A DNA stretch of 64,000 nt from NCBI GenBank assembly GCA_003248805.1, contig QFQY01000002.1:62001-126000 (forward strand), in the 5' to 3' direction. The DNA is from Chelatococcus sp. GTDB taxonomy: Bacteria > Pseudomonadota > Alphaproteobacteria > Rhizobiales > Beijerinckiaceae. How positions within the stretch are numbered: position 1 is the first letter of the stretch; each line of letters begins with the position of its first letter. The notes under the pieces were generated by a model, which made no database searches, was not told where the DNA came from, and saw nothing but the letters and a program-made list of their open reading frames with translations. A program made the position numbers and the translations under genes. Shown here piece after piece: positions 55,556 to 64,000 of the stretch.

Positions 55556-56389
55556 ATGACGACAGCAGCAGCCACTCCGCTCGCCATGGGGCGTGTCGCG
55601 TTGACCGTGCACGATCTCGACCGCGTCGGCGACTTCTACCAGCGCACGGTCGGGCTCCATCGCCTGCAGTCCGACCCCGACCGGCTCCTGCTCGGAGTGG
55701 ACGGCGGCGTCCTGCTCGAGTTGCGGCGCGATCCGGCGGCCCGCCGCCGCTCGCCCCGCGAGGCCGGCCTGTTCCACACCGCCTTCCTGCTGCCGGACCG
55801 CGCCGATCTCGGCGCCTGGTGTCGCCATGCGGCGGTCAACCGGGTGCCGGTGGTCGGCGCCTCCGACCACGGCGTCAGCGAGGCGATCTACCTCTCCGAC
55901 CCCGAAGGCAACGGGGTGGAGATCTATGCCGATCGCCCCGCGTCGCAATGGCGCTGGGAAGGCGGCGCGGTCGAGATGCCGAGCGACGGGCTCGACATCG
56001 CCGGCCTGCTCGACCGGACGGAGGCCAGAACCTGGCAGGGCTTTCCGGCCGGCTCCGTCGTCGGCCATGTTCACCTGCAGGTCGGCGCCCTCGCACCGGC
56101 CGAGGCCTTCTATTCCGGCATTCTCGGCTTCGACATCACCTGCCGCTATCCCGGCGGCACGTTCTATGCCGCCGATGGCTATCACCACCACATCGCCACC
56201 AATATCTGGAACAGCCGCGGCGCCCCCCTGCGCCAGCTGCCTTCGACGGGCCTCGCCGATGTCGAAATCCGGGCCGACGCCTCGGTGCTGAAGGCCGTCG
56301 CCGGCCGGGCCGGCGCCGTGGATCCGGCCCCTTCGCGGCTTTCGCTCGACGATCCCTGGGGCACCGGGATCACGCTCGTCGCGCACTGA
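55556..56389 (+). CDS. Extradiol dioxygenase, VOC family (CatE-like)
   Basis: This 277-residue protein has two vicinal-oxygen-chelate repeats: GRVALTVHDLDRVGDFYQRTVGLHRL, and about 110 residues later VGHVHLQVGALAPAEAFYSGILGFDITCR. Metal-ligand candidates are the histidines of HDL/HVHL and a glutamate in GVEIYADRP. It should cleave catechol-type rings or act on quinone-derived substrates. GAGG lies 9 bp before the ATG at 55556. Confidence 0.88.
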   Translation: MTTAAATPLAMGRVALTVHDLDRVGDFYQRTVGLHRLQSDPDRLLLGVDGGVLLELRRDPAARRRSPREAGLFHTAFLLPDRADLGAWCRHAAVNRVPVVGASDHGVSEAIYLSDPEGNGVEIYADRPASQWRWEGGAVEMPSDGLDIAGLLDRTEARTWQGFPAGSVVGHVHLQVGALAPAEAFYSGILGFDITCRYPGGTFYAADGYHHHIATNIWNSRGAPLRQLPSTGLADVEIRADASVLKAVAGRAGAVDPAPSRLSLDDPWGTGITLVAH

Positions 56390-56419
56390 CACGGCCCGGC
56401 GACACAAAGGACACCGACC

Positions 56420-57397
56420 ATGCTCGTGAACGGCAAATGGACGGCCGATTGGCATCCCGTGCAGGCCACGGACGAGAAGGGCGGCTTCGTGCGCCAGGTC
56501 TCGGGCTTCCGCCACTGGATCACGCCGGAGGGCGCGGCGGGGGCCACCGGCGAGGGCGGCTTCAAGGCCGAGCCCGGCCGCTACTACCTCTATGTCGCGC
56601 TGATCTGCCCCTGGGCCTCCCGCACGCTCATCGCCCGCAAGCTCAAGGGGCTGGAACAGGCCGTCTCGGTCTGCGTGGTCGAGCCCGCCCTGTCGGACGA
56701 GGGCTGGCGCTTCGCCGAGGGCGCTGACGCCGTCAACGGCGCGACCTACATGCACGAGATCTACACCCGCGCCGATGCTGCCTATACCGGGCGCGCCACG
56801 GTTCCCGTGCTGTGGGACAGGCAGCGCCGGACGATCGTGAACAACGAATCCGCCGATATCGTGCGGATGTTCAATTCCGGCTTCGGAGACCTCGCCGACG
56901 CCTCGGTCGATCTCTATCCGAAGGCCTTGCGGCCGGAGATCGACGCTCTCAACGCCGACATCTATCCGCGCCTCAACAACGGCGTCTATCGCGCCGGCTT
57001 CGCGACGACGCAGGAGGCCTATGAGGAGGCGTTCCGGGACGTCTTCGGCATGCTCGACCTGCTGGAAGCCCGACTCGCCTCCGGGGGTCCGTTCCTGTTC
57101 GGCGCCCCGCTGACCGAAACCGACATCCGCCTCTTCGTCACGCTGGTGCGCTTCGACGCGGCCTATCACGGGCTGTTCAAATGCAACCTGCGCCGGATCG
57201 CCGACTATCGGGCGCTGAGCGCCTACCTGTCGCGGATGCTGGCAGTGCCGGGCATCGCGGACACCGTCAGCATCGACCACATCAAGCGCGGCTACTACTC
57301 GATCAAGGCGCTCAACCCGAACGGCATCGTACCGCTCGGGCCCGACCTGCCGGGGCTCGCGCCCGTCGCGGCCGGCCGGCCGGGCACGCAGGCATAG
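56420..57397 (+). CDS. Glutathionyl-hydroquinone reductase (GST Xi class)
   Basis: This 325-residue protein has the catalytic cysteine motif CPWASRTLIARKLKGLE (Cys63), the long N-terminal extension GGFVRQVSGFRHWITPEG, and the C-terminal YYSIKALNPNGIVPLGP, all typical of GS-hydroquinone reductases such as YqjG/PcpF. It removes glutathione from quinone conjugates. It lies 30 bp after the dioxygenase gene, completing a quinone/catechol stress set. Confidence 0.92.
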   Translation: MLVNGKWTADWHPVQATDEKGGFVRQVSGFRHWITPEGAAGATGEGGFKAEPGRYYLYVALICPWASRTLIARKLKGLEQAVSVCVVEPALSDEGWRFAEGADAVNGATYMHEIYTRADAAYTGRATVPVLWDRQRRTIVNNESADIVRMFNSGFGDLADASVDLYPKALRPEIDALNADIYPRLNNGVYRAGFATTQEAYEEAFRDVFGMLDLLEARLASGGPFLFGAPLTETDIRLFVTLVRFDAAYHGLFKCNLRRIADYRALSAYLSRMLAVPGIADTVSIDHIKRGYYSIKALNPNGIVPLGPDLPGLAPVAAGRPGTQA

Positions 57398-57722
57398 GCA
57401 GACACCGCACTGCCCCTGCCCTTCGCCTCGCGCCGCCCTTCACGGTGGACAACTTGTCGGCGCTGAGGCCGCCGGCTCGGGCCCGGAAACCCGCTTCGGG
57501 ACGCGCAGACCGGGCGCGGCCCCGCCTCCGGCGCATGTCGGCCGCGCAGTCGATCCGCGTGCCCGCGCACACGGCACGATTGCCCTTTCCGTTTTCCAAA
57601 GCTACGGCAGAAGAACGCCATCCGGCCGCTCCGGTCTCGGGCACTCGCTTCGCCCGCCTCCGACCGCGGCCCGCCACACCGGAATCCGCTTCGAGAGCGA
57701 CGACTTCAGCTGGACGGACCTC
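57398..57722. other. Intergenic region upstream of fabI
   Basis: About 325 bp without a supported gene. It probably contains the fabI promoter; no clear signals are visible. Confidence 0.35.
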
Positions 57723-58556
57723 ATGCTCCCCCTGATGCACAACAAGCGCGGCCTGATCATGGGCGTCGCCAACCAGAACTCGATTGCCTGGGGCATCGCG
57801 CGCACCCTGCACGCCCATGGTGCCGAACTCGCCTTCACCTTTCAGGGTGAGGCGCTGGGCAAGCGCGTGAAGCCGCTCGCCGAAAGCGTCGGCTCCAAGC
57901 TCGTCTTGCCCTGCGATGTCGAGGATCTGGCGTCCGTCGACGCCACCTTCGCCGCGCTGGACGAAGCCTGGGGTGGCGACCCCGAGCGCAATACCCTCGA
58001 CTTCATCGTCCACGCCATCGGCTTCTCCGACAAGAACGAGCTCAAGGGCCTCTATGCCGATACCAGCCGCGAGAATTTCTCGCGCACCATGGTGATCTCC
58101 TGCTTCTCCTTCACGGAGGCCGCCAAACGCGCCGCCGCCCGCATGCCGAAGGGCGGCAGCATGATCACGCTGACCTATGGCGGCTCGACCCGGATCATGC
58201 CGAACTACAACGTCATGGGTGTCGCCAAGGCGGCGCTGGAGGCGAGCGTGCGCTATCTGGCCGGGGATTTCGGACCGCGCGGCATCCGCGTCAACGCGCT
58301 CTCGCCCGGCCCCGTCCGCACGCTGGCCGGCGCCGGCATCTCGGACGCGCGCGCGATGTATTCCTGGCAGCGCGCCAACTCGCCCCTGCGCAAATCCGTG
58401 ACGCTGGAGGAAATCGGCGGCGCCGCGCTCTACTATCTCTCGGACCTGTCGGGTGGCGTCACCGGCGACGTCCACCATGTCGATGCCGGCTATCACATCA
58501 CCTCGATGCCCGTGCTCGAGGGACTGCGCGCCGCCGATGCCGGCAACGGCGACTGA
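57723..58556 (+). CDS. fabI: Enoyl-[acyl-carrier-protein] reductase (NADH), FabI
   Basis: This 277-residue short-chain reductase has the FabI nucleotide-binding pattern GLIMGVANQNSIAWGIA and the Tyr162-x6-Lys169 catalytic pair (YNVMGVAK). It catalyses the last step of each fatty-acid elongation cycle. The ATG at 57723 aligns with the usual start of alphaproteobacterial FabI (MxxLMxxKRG). It stands alone, so it may be one of several FabI paralogues. Confidence 0.93.
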   Translation: MLPLMHNKRGLIMGVANQNSIAWGIARTLHAHGAELAFTFQGEALGKRVKPLAESVGSKLVLPCDVEDLASVDATFAALDEAWGGDPERNTLDFIVHAIGFSDKNELKGLYADTSRENFSRTMVISCFSFTEAAKRAAARMPKGGSMITLTYGGSTRIMPNYNVMGVAKAALEASVRYLAGDFGPRGIRVNALSPGPVRTLAGAGISDARAMYSWQRANSPLRKSVTLEEIGGAALYYLSDLSGGVTGDVHHVDAGYHITSMPVLEGLRAADAGNGD

Positions 58557-58610
58557 ACCCCGGAACCCGGCGGCCGGACCGCCGTTCTCTCCGCGACAGG
58601 AGGATGGATC

Positions 58611-58856
58611 ATGGCGACGATGACCTACGAGATCGTGGAACATGACGGCGGCTGGGCCTACCGCGCCGCCGGCACGCTGTCCGAGACCTTTCCGTCCCAC
58701 GAGGCGGCGCGGAAGGCGGCCGAGGCCGCGGCGGCCCGCCAGACCGTGGCGGGCGCGACGGACGGCATCGTCTACGAGGACGCCCAGGGCCAATGGCATG
58801 AAGAGGTCGCCGACGGCCATGACCGGCCGGCGACGCGAGTCGTCGACAAGCCCTGA
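58611..58856 (+). CDS. DUF2188 domain protein
   Basis: This 81-residue protein has the DUF2188 pattern (YEIVEHDGGWAYRAAGTLSETFPSHEAARKAAEAAA, ending QWHEEV). The function is unknown; such proteins are common in Hyphomicrobiales and often stress-induced. AGGAGG precedes the ATG by a few bases. Confidence 0.88.
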   Translation: MATMTYEIVEHDGGWAYRAAGTLSETFPSHEAARKAAEAAAARQTVAGATDGIVYEDAQGQWHEEVADGHDRPATRVVDKP

Positions 58857-58901
58857 GCCTTGCCGGCTCCCGGCCTCGGCCCAAGGAAAGCGCTGTCCTG
58901 C

Positions 58902-59004
58902 TGGGGCATCGGCCCGAAAAGTGGAGCGCGGTTTTCGGAAAAGCCGATGCTGGAACAAGAAGTTGGATCATCGGACCGAATACGATAGTCGGTCCGATGA
59001 TTTA
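58902..59004. repeat. 103-bp intergenic repeat element, copy 2
   Basis: It has the same length and orientation as 32258-32360, with the shared core GCGCGGTTTTCGGAAAAGC and a terminal palindrome. It abuts the stop of the minus-strand gene ending at 59002. Confidence 0.85.
58967..59001 (-). terminator. Palindrome after the exported hypothetical gene
   Basis: The 16-bp arms 58967-58982 and 58986-59001 pair with one mismatch and a 3-nt loop, immediately before the TAA stop of the minus-strand gene (59002-59004). This is the diverged form of the perfect palindrome at 32320-32360. Confidence 0.65.
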
Positions 59005-59400
59005 GCGCGAGGTGAAGAAGGTCAGCAGGACCTTGTTCTTCTCGCCGAGCAGGCACAGGAAGCGGCGCGGCTTGTCCGAGCGATCGGTCCGCAGATAGGC
59101 CTCGGCCATGACGATGCGCGTCACCGGCGTATCCTCGATCCTGGTGTCGGCGACCGCGACCGTGGCGCCGTCCTCGTCGATATAGATGTCCTTGATCTCC
59201 GGCTCGCGGGCCGAAAGCGTCTGCAGCGCCGCGGCCTTGCAGGTCGCGACCGTGGGCTGCACTGGCTTTTCGGCCGGTGCGGGCGAAGCCGGCCCCGCCG
59301 TCTGAGCGAGGGACGGCCCGGAGATCACGGCGGTCGAGATCATGGCCGCCGCGACGAGCGCGGCCGGCAGGAGCGGGCGTTTGGGGAACGAGCGTTTCAT
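59002..59400 (-). CDS. Exported hypothetical protein
   Basis: This 132-residue protein has a signal peptide (LLPAALVAAAMISTAVISGPSLAQ). A small domain follows a proline/alanine linker and contains two cysteines (VATCKAAALQTL and RRFLCLLGEKNKVLLTFFTSR) that could form a disulfide. The family is not recognised. It is 84 bp downstream of argG on the same strand. Confidence 0.78.
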   Translation of the reverse strand: MKRSFPKRPLLPAALVAAAMISTAVISGPSLAQTAGPASPAPAEKPVQPTVATCKAAALQTLSAREPEIKDIYIDEDGATVAVADTRIEDTPVTRIVMAEAYLRTDRSDKPRRFLCLLGEKNKVLLTFFTSR

Positions 59401-59484
59401 GAGGCACTCACGGTTGCAGTGAGTGCTGAACGCGCGAACGACGCCATTGGTTCTGGCGCGTCGCGCGATCCGTCCCGGCCCGGA

Positions 59485-60717
59485 TTACAGCCCGAGCTTC
59501 TTCTTGCGCTGGCCGAGCGTGCGCAGGCGCAGCGCGTTGAGCTTGATGAAGCCCGCCGCGTCGCGGTGGTCGTAGGCCACCGCGCCTTCCTCGAAGGTGA
59601 CGAGGTCCTGGTCGTAGAGCGAATAGGGGCTCGAGCGGCCGATGACATGGACACCGCCCTTGTAGAGCTTGAGGCGCACCTCGCCGGCGACGAACTCCTG
59701 GCTCTTGTCGATCAGCGCCTGCAGCATCTCGCGCTCGGGCGAGAACCAGAAGCCGTTATAGATCAGCTCCGCATATTGCGGCATGATCTGGTCCTTGAGA
59801 TGGGCCGCGCCGCGGTCGAGCGTGATCGACTCGATCGCGCGATGGGCGACGTGCAGGATCGTGCCGCCGGGCGTCTCGTACATGCCGCGGCTCTTCATGC
59901 CGACGAAGCGGTTCTCGACGAGGTCGAGGCGGCCGATGCCGTTCTCGCGGCCGAGATCGTTGAGCTTGGCCAGCAGCGTCGCGGGCGACAGCTTCACGCC
60001 GTCGATCGCGACCGCGTCGCCCTTCTCGAAGGAAATCGAGATGACGGTCGGCTTGTCCGGCGCATCCTCGGGCGAGACGGTGCGGGAGTAGACGTAGTCC
60101 GGCACCTCCTGCGCGGGGTCCTCCAGCACCTTGCCCTCGGAAGAGGCGTGCAGCAGGTTCGCGTCGACCGAGAACGGAGCCTCGCCGCGCTTGTCCTTGG
60201 CGATCGGGATCTGGTGCTGCTCGGCGAAGGCCAGGAGCTGCTCGCGCGAGCGCAGATCCCATTCGCGCCAGGGCGCGATCACATGGACATCCGGCTTCAG
60301 CGCATAGGCCGTCAGCTCGAAACGGACCTGGTCGTTGCCCTTGCCGGTCGCGCCGTGGGAGACCGCGTCGGCACCGACCTTCTCGGCGATCTCGATCAGC
60401 TTCTTGCCGATCAGCGGCCGGGCGATGGAGGTGCCGAGCAGATAGACGCCCTCATAGGCGGCGTTGGCGCGGAACATCGGGAACACGTAATCCCGCACGA
60501 ACTCCTCGCGCAGATCCTCGATGAAGATGTTCTCGGGCTTGATGCCGAGCAGCAGCGCCTTGTCGCGCGCCGGCCCGAGCTCCTCGCCCTGGCCGAGATC
60601 GGCGGTGAAGGTCACGACCTCGCATCGATAGGTCGTCTGCAGCCATTTCAGGATGATCGAGGTGTCGAGACCGCCGGAATAGGCGAGGACGACCTTCTTC
60701 ACGCTTGTATCGGCCAT
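59485..60717 (-). CDS. argG: Argininosuccinate synthase
   Basis: This 410-residue protein catalyses the ATP-dependent joining of citrulline and aspartate in arginine biosynthesis. The N-type ATP pyrophosphatase motif is AYSGGLDTSI. Other signatures are GATGKGNDQVRFE and LVENRFVGMKSRGMYETPGG. AGGA precedes the ATG at 60717; the open frame extends further upstream, but without conserved residues. Confidence 0.96.
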   Translation of the reverse strand: MADTSVKKVVLAYSGGLDTSIILKWLQTTYRCEVVTFTADLGQGEELGPARDKALLLGIKPENIFIEDLREEFVRDYVFPMFRANAAYEGVYLLGTSIARPLIGKKLIEIAEKVGADAVSHGATGKGNDQVRFELTAYALKPDVHVIAPWREWDLRSREQLLAFAEQHQIPIAKDKRGEAPFSVDANLLHASSEGKVLEDPAQEVPDYVYSRTVSPEDAPDKPTVISISFEKGDAVAIDGVKLSPATLLAKLNDLGRENGIGRLDLVENRFVGMKSRGMYETPGGTILHVAHRAIESITLDRGAAHLKDQIMPQYAELIYNGFWFSPEREMLQALIDKSQEFVAGEVRLKLYKGGVHVIGRSSPYSLYDQDLVTFEEGAVAYDHRDAAGFIKLNALRLRTLGQRKKKLGL

Positions 60718-60930
60718 TGTGTCTTCCTGCTGCTGCGGCGCCGCGACCCCCGAGGCCGTGTTTCCGACGCAATGGCGCACTATCGCAGCCATCGGGGCGA
60801 AGCAATCGGAACATTCTGATCGTTTTCGCGTCCGGAGCTTATGGGCCGGCGACATGCGGCCTTGCGTGGCGCTGCGGGCGAGCCGACACTCGTCCCGCGC
60901 GACCGGAAATCATCACCTGCCGGAGGCCGA

Positions 60931-61539
60931 ATGCCGAATCGTCCCGTCCTGGACTTCTGGTACGAGTTCGCATCGCCTTATTCCTTTCTGAGCGCCCTGC
61001 GGATCGAGCCGCTCGCCCAGGCAGCCGGCGTGACGCTGCGCTGGCGGCCTTTCCTGCTCGGGCCGATCTTCGCGGCGCAGGGCTGGACGACCTCGCCCTT
61101 CAACATCTTCCCCAGCAAGGGCCGCTATATGTGGCGCGACACCGGCCGGCGGGCCGGCAAGCTCGGCCTTTCCATCGTCCAGCCGGCGAGCTTTCCGCAG
61201 AATTCCCTCGTCGCGGCCCGGATCGCCCTCGCGGGACGCGACGAGGGCTGGACGCCCGCCTTCAGCCAGGCCTTGTTCAGAGCCGAATTCTGCGAGGGGC
61301 GCGATATCGCCGACGAGGCGGTTCTCACCGCGGCCCTGAGGCAGGCGGGGGCCGACGCGACGGCGGCGCAGTCCGCCTCGCGCAGCGCCGAGACCAAGGG
61401 ACGCCTGCGGGCCGAGATCGAATACGCCAAGTCGATCGGCATCTTCGGCGCCCCGACCTTCGTCACCGAGGACGGCGAGCTGTTCTGGGGCGACGATCGC
61501 CTGGAGGACGCCCTCGACTGGGCGAGGAATGGCCGCTGA
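60931..61539 (+). CDS. 2-hydroxychromene-2-carboxylate isomerase-like protein (DsbA/GST-kappa fold)
   Basis: This 202-residue protein has the pattern LDFWYEFASPYSFLSALRIE, where the SPYS serine replaces the DsbA cysteine, and the C-terminal IFGAPTFVTEDGELFWGDDRLEDAL. This is typical of NahD-like isomerases and related glutathione enzymes. The physiological substrate is unclear, since no naphthalene-type genes are present. GGAGG lies 6 bp before the ATG. Confidence 0.88.
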   Translation: MPNRPVLDFWYEFASPYSFLSALRIEPLAQAAGVTLRWRPFLLGPIFAAQGWTTSPFNIFPSKGRYMWRDTGRRAGKLGLSIVQPASFPQNSLVAARIALAGRDEGWTPAFSQALFRAEFCEGRDIADEAVLTAALRQAGADATAAQSASRSAETKGRLRAEIEYAKSIGIFGAPTFVTEDGELFWGDDRLEDALDWARNGR

Positions 61540-62461
61540 GCCGGCCGAGCGACGTGCCCCGACCCGGCGCGCGACCCTCATCGGCCTCGCCGCCGGAATC
61601 GCGCATGTCGGGGCCGGCCGCGCCGACACGATTCCCGGGCCTCGCCCGAGCTATACCGACCGGCCGCTCGGCGCGGTGCCCAACGCCCAGGCGATCGGCC
61701 GGCGCTACTGGTCGCCGGGCCTCGACGAGGGCTTCGTCCCGCAGGGTCTGACGGTCTTCGGGGACGAGGTTCTCGTCGCGGCCTATCGCAGCGCCGATCC
61801 GCGCCAGGACAACGGCCCGGCACGGGTCTTCCGCCTCGCCATGGCCGACGGCCGGCTCCTCGGCCAATTCGACCTGCCGGCGGAATACGGGCATCCCGGC
61901 GGGCTCGCCATGCGGGGCTCGACCCTCGTCGTCGCGAATTCCAGCCGCATCCTGGCTCTCGACCTTCCCCTCGATCCCGGGGGCGCTCCGAAACCCGCGG
62001 GAGAATGGCGCGTCGAGCGCGCGATGGGTCCGTCCTTCCTGGCGAGCGATGCCGAGGCCCTTTGGTTCGGGCCCTTTCGACGTGAGGGGCGGCCGTTGCT
62101 GTATCGCGTGACGCTGAGCGCTTTCTCTCCGGGGCGGACGGCCCCCATCACGGCCGCCGATGCATCGCGCACCCTGGCCCTGCCGCTCTTCTCGCAGGGC
62201 GCGACCTTCGACCGGGAGGGCGGGCTCTGGATCTCCACCAGCGCCGGCAATCGCCCGGCCGGCCTGCACAGGCTCGACGCCACCAGCGGAGCCGTGCTGG
62301 CGAGCTATGCGGCGCCGGGTGGCATCGAGGATCTCGGCTGCGCGGCGGACGGCCGTCTCTGGGCCGTGAGCGAGGCCGGCACGCGCCGCTGGAACCGCTG
62401 GGACACCTTCTTCCCGCTCGTCTTCGAGATCGACACCGCAAAGCTCGTCGAGCCTGCGTAA
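61529..62461 (+). CDS. Exported beta-propeller-like protein
   Basis: This 310-residue protein has a twin-arginine-like N-terminus (APTRRATLIGLAAGIAHVGAGRAD) and a mature domain of repeated beta-strands (RYWSPGLDEGFVPQGLTVFGDEVLVAAYR, GLWISTSAGNRPAGLHRLDATSGAVLASY, GRLWAVSEAGTRRW), resembling NHL/SMP-30-like propellers. It overlaps the isomerase gene by 11 bp, so the two are co-translated. The function is not known. Confidence 0.75.
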   Translation: MAAEPAERRAPTRRATLIGLAAGIAHVGAGRADTIPGPRPSYTDRPLGAVPNAQAIGRRYWSPGLDEGFVPQGLTVFGDEVLVAAYRSADPRQDNGPARVFRLAMADGRLLGQFDLPAEYGHPGGLAMRGSTLVVANSSRILALDLPLDPGGAPKPAGEWRVERAMGPSFLASDAEALWFGPFRREGRPLLYRVTLSAFSPGRTAPITAADASRTLALPLFSQGATFDREGGLWISTSAGNRPAGLHRLDATSGAVLASYAAPGGIEDLGCAADGRLWAVSEAGTRRWNRWDTFFPLVFEIDTAKLVEPA

Positions 62462-62500
62462 CGTCATGCCGCACCCTGGGAAGCTGCCGCCGCGTCCGAC

Positions 62501-62758
62501 TCAGCTTCGGTTGCCGGTCTTCCAGCAGGCAGTTGCGGCGGCTCCCTTCCAGACGCCGTTAGCCTTGCAACCCGTGAACGCATTGGAGCAGATGCGCGCC
62601 ACACAGGCGCTCGGATTGTTGCCGCCTTGGCACTTCTGCTCGCAATCGGCATTCATCTGCGAGCACGACCTCTGCGAGGCCCTGCATCCCTCCTGAGCGT
62701 TTCCGACGGTGGCGACGAAAAGCGCCACGAGAAATCCCATCGCCGCGAGTGCCCTCAT
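62501..62758 (-). CDS. Small exported cysteine-rich protein
   Basis: This 85-residue protein has a signal peptide (AAMGFLVALFVATVGNAQ) and eight cysteines in about 55 mature residues, in the pattern C-x6-C-x6-C-x3-C, then four more. Probably four disulfides form in the periplasm. GGGAGG lies 5 bp before the ATG at 62758; the frame is open to 62809 but without a good site. No family is recognised. Confidence 0.72.
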   Translation of the reverse strand: MRALAAMGFLVALFVATVGNAQEGCRASQRSCSQMNADCEQKCQGGNNPSACVARICSNAFTGCKANGVWKGAAATACWKTGNRS

Positions 62759-62830
62759 CGCCACCTCCCGTGAGATGACCTTACGTAATATCGCCAGGAC
62801 AATCTGCACAAGTCGTCGTGCCGGTCGTAC

Positions 62831-63901
62831 TCACGATGACCAGGGGCCCGATTTCGCACGTTCCTCGACCATCGTCGGCAGGTCCTGCCTTTCCGCGACC
62901 TTCGGCGGATGCGGCGGCATCTCCGGCATCCGTCCGCCCGCCATCTCGACCAGCGCCTGCACGCGCTTCGTCACGGAGGGATGCGTCGAGAACAGATCGG
63001 CGAAATCGTCGGGATCGTTTTCGAAGCACATGTCCATGACGCCGGACGGTACGTCGTCCATGTCGGCCCGCCCGGCGATCTTGAGCAGGGCGGAGATCAT
63101 CGCGTCGGGATTCTTGGTCAGCTCCACCGCCCCGGCATCGGCGAGGTATTCCCGCGAGCGCGACAGCGACAGGCGGATCAGCACCGCGAGGAACCAGGCC
63201 AGCGCGATCACCGCGAGCCCGATGACGACCGCCAGCCCGTTGCCCTTCTTCGAGTCGCTGTTCGAGGAGACGCGCAGGCGGCTGCGCGCCAGCCCGCGGA
63301 ACACCACCTCCCCGACGAGGGAAACCACGCCCGCGACGACCACCGCGATGACCATCAGCCTCACATCGCCGTTCCGGATATGGGTGAGCTCATGGGCCAG
63401 CACCGCCTCGACCTCGGCATCGTCGAGATGGGCGAGGAGACCGGAGGTGACGGTGACGGTGAACTGCTTGTCGTTGACGCCGCTGGCGAAGGCGTTGAGC
63501 GCGTCGCTCTGGACGATGGCGAGCTTCGGCATCGTCATGCCGCGCGAGATGCAGAGGTTTTCCAGCAGGCGATAGAGCTTCGGATTCTCCTCGCGCGTGA
63601 CGGCCTTGGCCCCCGACAAGAGGCCGATCAACCCGACATTGATCCTGAAGCCGACATAGACCCAGCCCGCCGTCGCCACCGTGATCGCCGGAAGCCAGGC
63701 CCGGAACATGCGCCAGGCCTCGCCGAAGGCGCTGGTGCCGCGCGGCACGCCGCCATAGCCGTAGCCGACCAGCAGCAGCCCCCAGGTCGTGACATAGACG
63801 AGCGCGAACAGGCCGGCGATCAGGAAGCCCGATCTGATCCGGTTGTTCCGCTGATGGGTGTAGAGCCCGAAGGCCTGCGTCGAGAGACCCTGCGCCGACA
63901 T
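62831..63901 (-). CDS. Membrane zinc metalloprotease, M48 family (HtpX-like)
   Basis: This 356-residue protein has two N-terminal membrane helices, the zinc motif HELTH (His170, Glu171, His174) in AEVEAVLAHELTHIRNGD, another hydrophobic region (LMVIAVVVAGVVSLVGEVVF), and the downstream SREYLADAGAVELT glutamate region. It probably degrades misfolded membrane proteins. It follows a lemA-like gene end, a very common pairing. Confidence 0.92.
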   Translation of the reverse strand: MSAQGLSTQAFGLYTHQRNNRIRSGFLIAGLFALVYVTTWGLLLVGYGYGGVPRGTSAFGEAWRMFRAWLPAITVATAGWVYVGFRINVGLIGLLSGAKAVTREENPKLYRLLENLCISRGMTMPKLAIVQSDALNAFASGVNDKQFTVTVTSGLLAHLDDAEVEAVLAHELTHIRNGDVRLMVIAVVVAGVVSLVGEVVFRGLARSRLRVSSNSDSKKGNGLAVVIGLAVIALAWFLAVLIRLSLSRSREYLADAGAVELTKNPDAMISALLKIAGRADMDDVPSGVMDMCFENDPDDFADLFSTHPSVTKRVQALVEMAGGRMPEMPPHPPKVAERQDLPTMVEERAKSGPWSS

Positions 63902-63932
63902 GGCCGCCGCTCCGTGCCGCGTGCCCCGCCGA

Positions 63933-64000
63933 TCAGAACTTCACGCTGGGGGGCGCCTCGATCTGGGCCCTCACCGTTTCCCCGACATCGAAGAACTCCC
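63933..64000 (-). CDS. lemA: C-terminal end of a LemA-like protein (partial)
   Basis: Only the last 22 residues are in the window, reading EFFDVGETVRAQIEAPPSVKF before the stop. LemA proteins commonly end with a similar acidic stretch and a VKF or VSF tail, and lemA is usually next to an M48/HtpX-like gene, as here. The identification rests on these two points only. Confidence 0.6.
   Translation of the reverse strand, partial: EFFDVGETVRAQIEAPPSVKF

Overview
The window is GC-rich chromosomal DNA from an alphaproteobacterium, most likely a member of the Hyphomicrobiales such as Bosea or a close relative. This rests on the codon bias, the many short-overlap operons, the FabI, ArgG, OpgG and M48/LemA types, and an intergenic repeat that resembles dispersed elements of that order. 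No rRNA, tRNA, CRISPR array, insertion sequence or prophage was recognised. Starts were chosen by family length, ribosome-binding site and overlap with the upstream gene.

Region 1 (about 0.2-13.1 kb) is a compact hybrid PKS-NRPS cluster. It encodes an adenylation-thiolation protein with a threonine-type code, a 2664-residue KS-AT-ACP-aminotransferase-C-A(glycine-type code)-T megasynthase, a condensation-thioesterase protein with a cysteine nucleophile and no carrier domain, and a convergent Sfp-type phosphopantetheinyl transferase. The layout predicts a beta-amino-acyl (or diamino) peptide containing Gly and Thr.

Region 2 (about 13.1-24.1 kb) is a surface-polysaccharide and regulation block. 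It has a Wzx-like flippase overlapping the transferase gene by 4 bp, an O-antigen-ligase-like protein fused in frame to a beta-helix domain, and two glycosyltransferases. Between these lie a soluble NarL-type histidine kinase with its response regulator and two further LuxR/NarL proteins with degenerate receiver domains. An AT-rich intergenic stretch precedes the kinase.

Region 3 (24.2-36.7 kb) holds an AraC regulator, a very large RTX glycerophosphodiesterase with internal repeats, an upstream DeoR/GlpR-type regulator, and the divergent pair bglX-like GH3 glucosidase and opgG.

Region 4 (36.7-49.5 kb) is catabolic. It holds an amidase, a seven-gene operon coupling a polyamine/opine-type ABC importer to a three-subunit FAD/[2Fe-2S] amine or D-amino-acid dehydrogenase under a divergent IclR regulator, and a four-gene SsuABC/TauABC-like importer operon with a luciferase-family monooxygenase.

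Region 5 (49.6-64 kb) is mostly housekeeping and stress genes: a lipoprotein alpha/beta hydrolase, an orphan amino-acid-binding protein, an L,D-transpeptidase, a LysR-DoxX-extradiol dioxygenase-glutathionyl-hydroquinone reductase set that looks like quinone/catechol detoxification, fabI, argG, an HCCA-isomerase-like protein, and an M48 protease next to the end of a lemA-like gene. A 103-bp element occurs twice, each time at the 3' end of a minus-strand gene.
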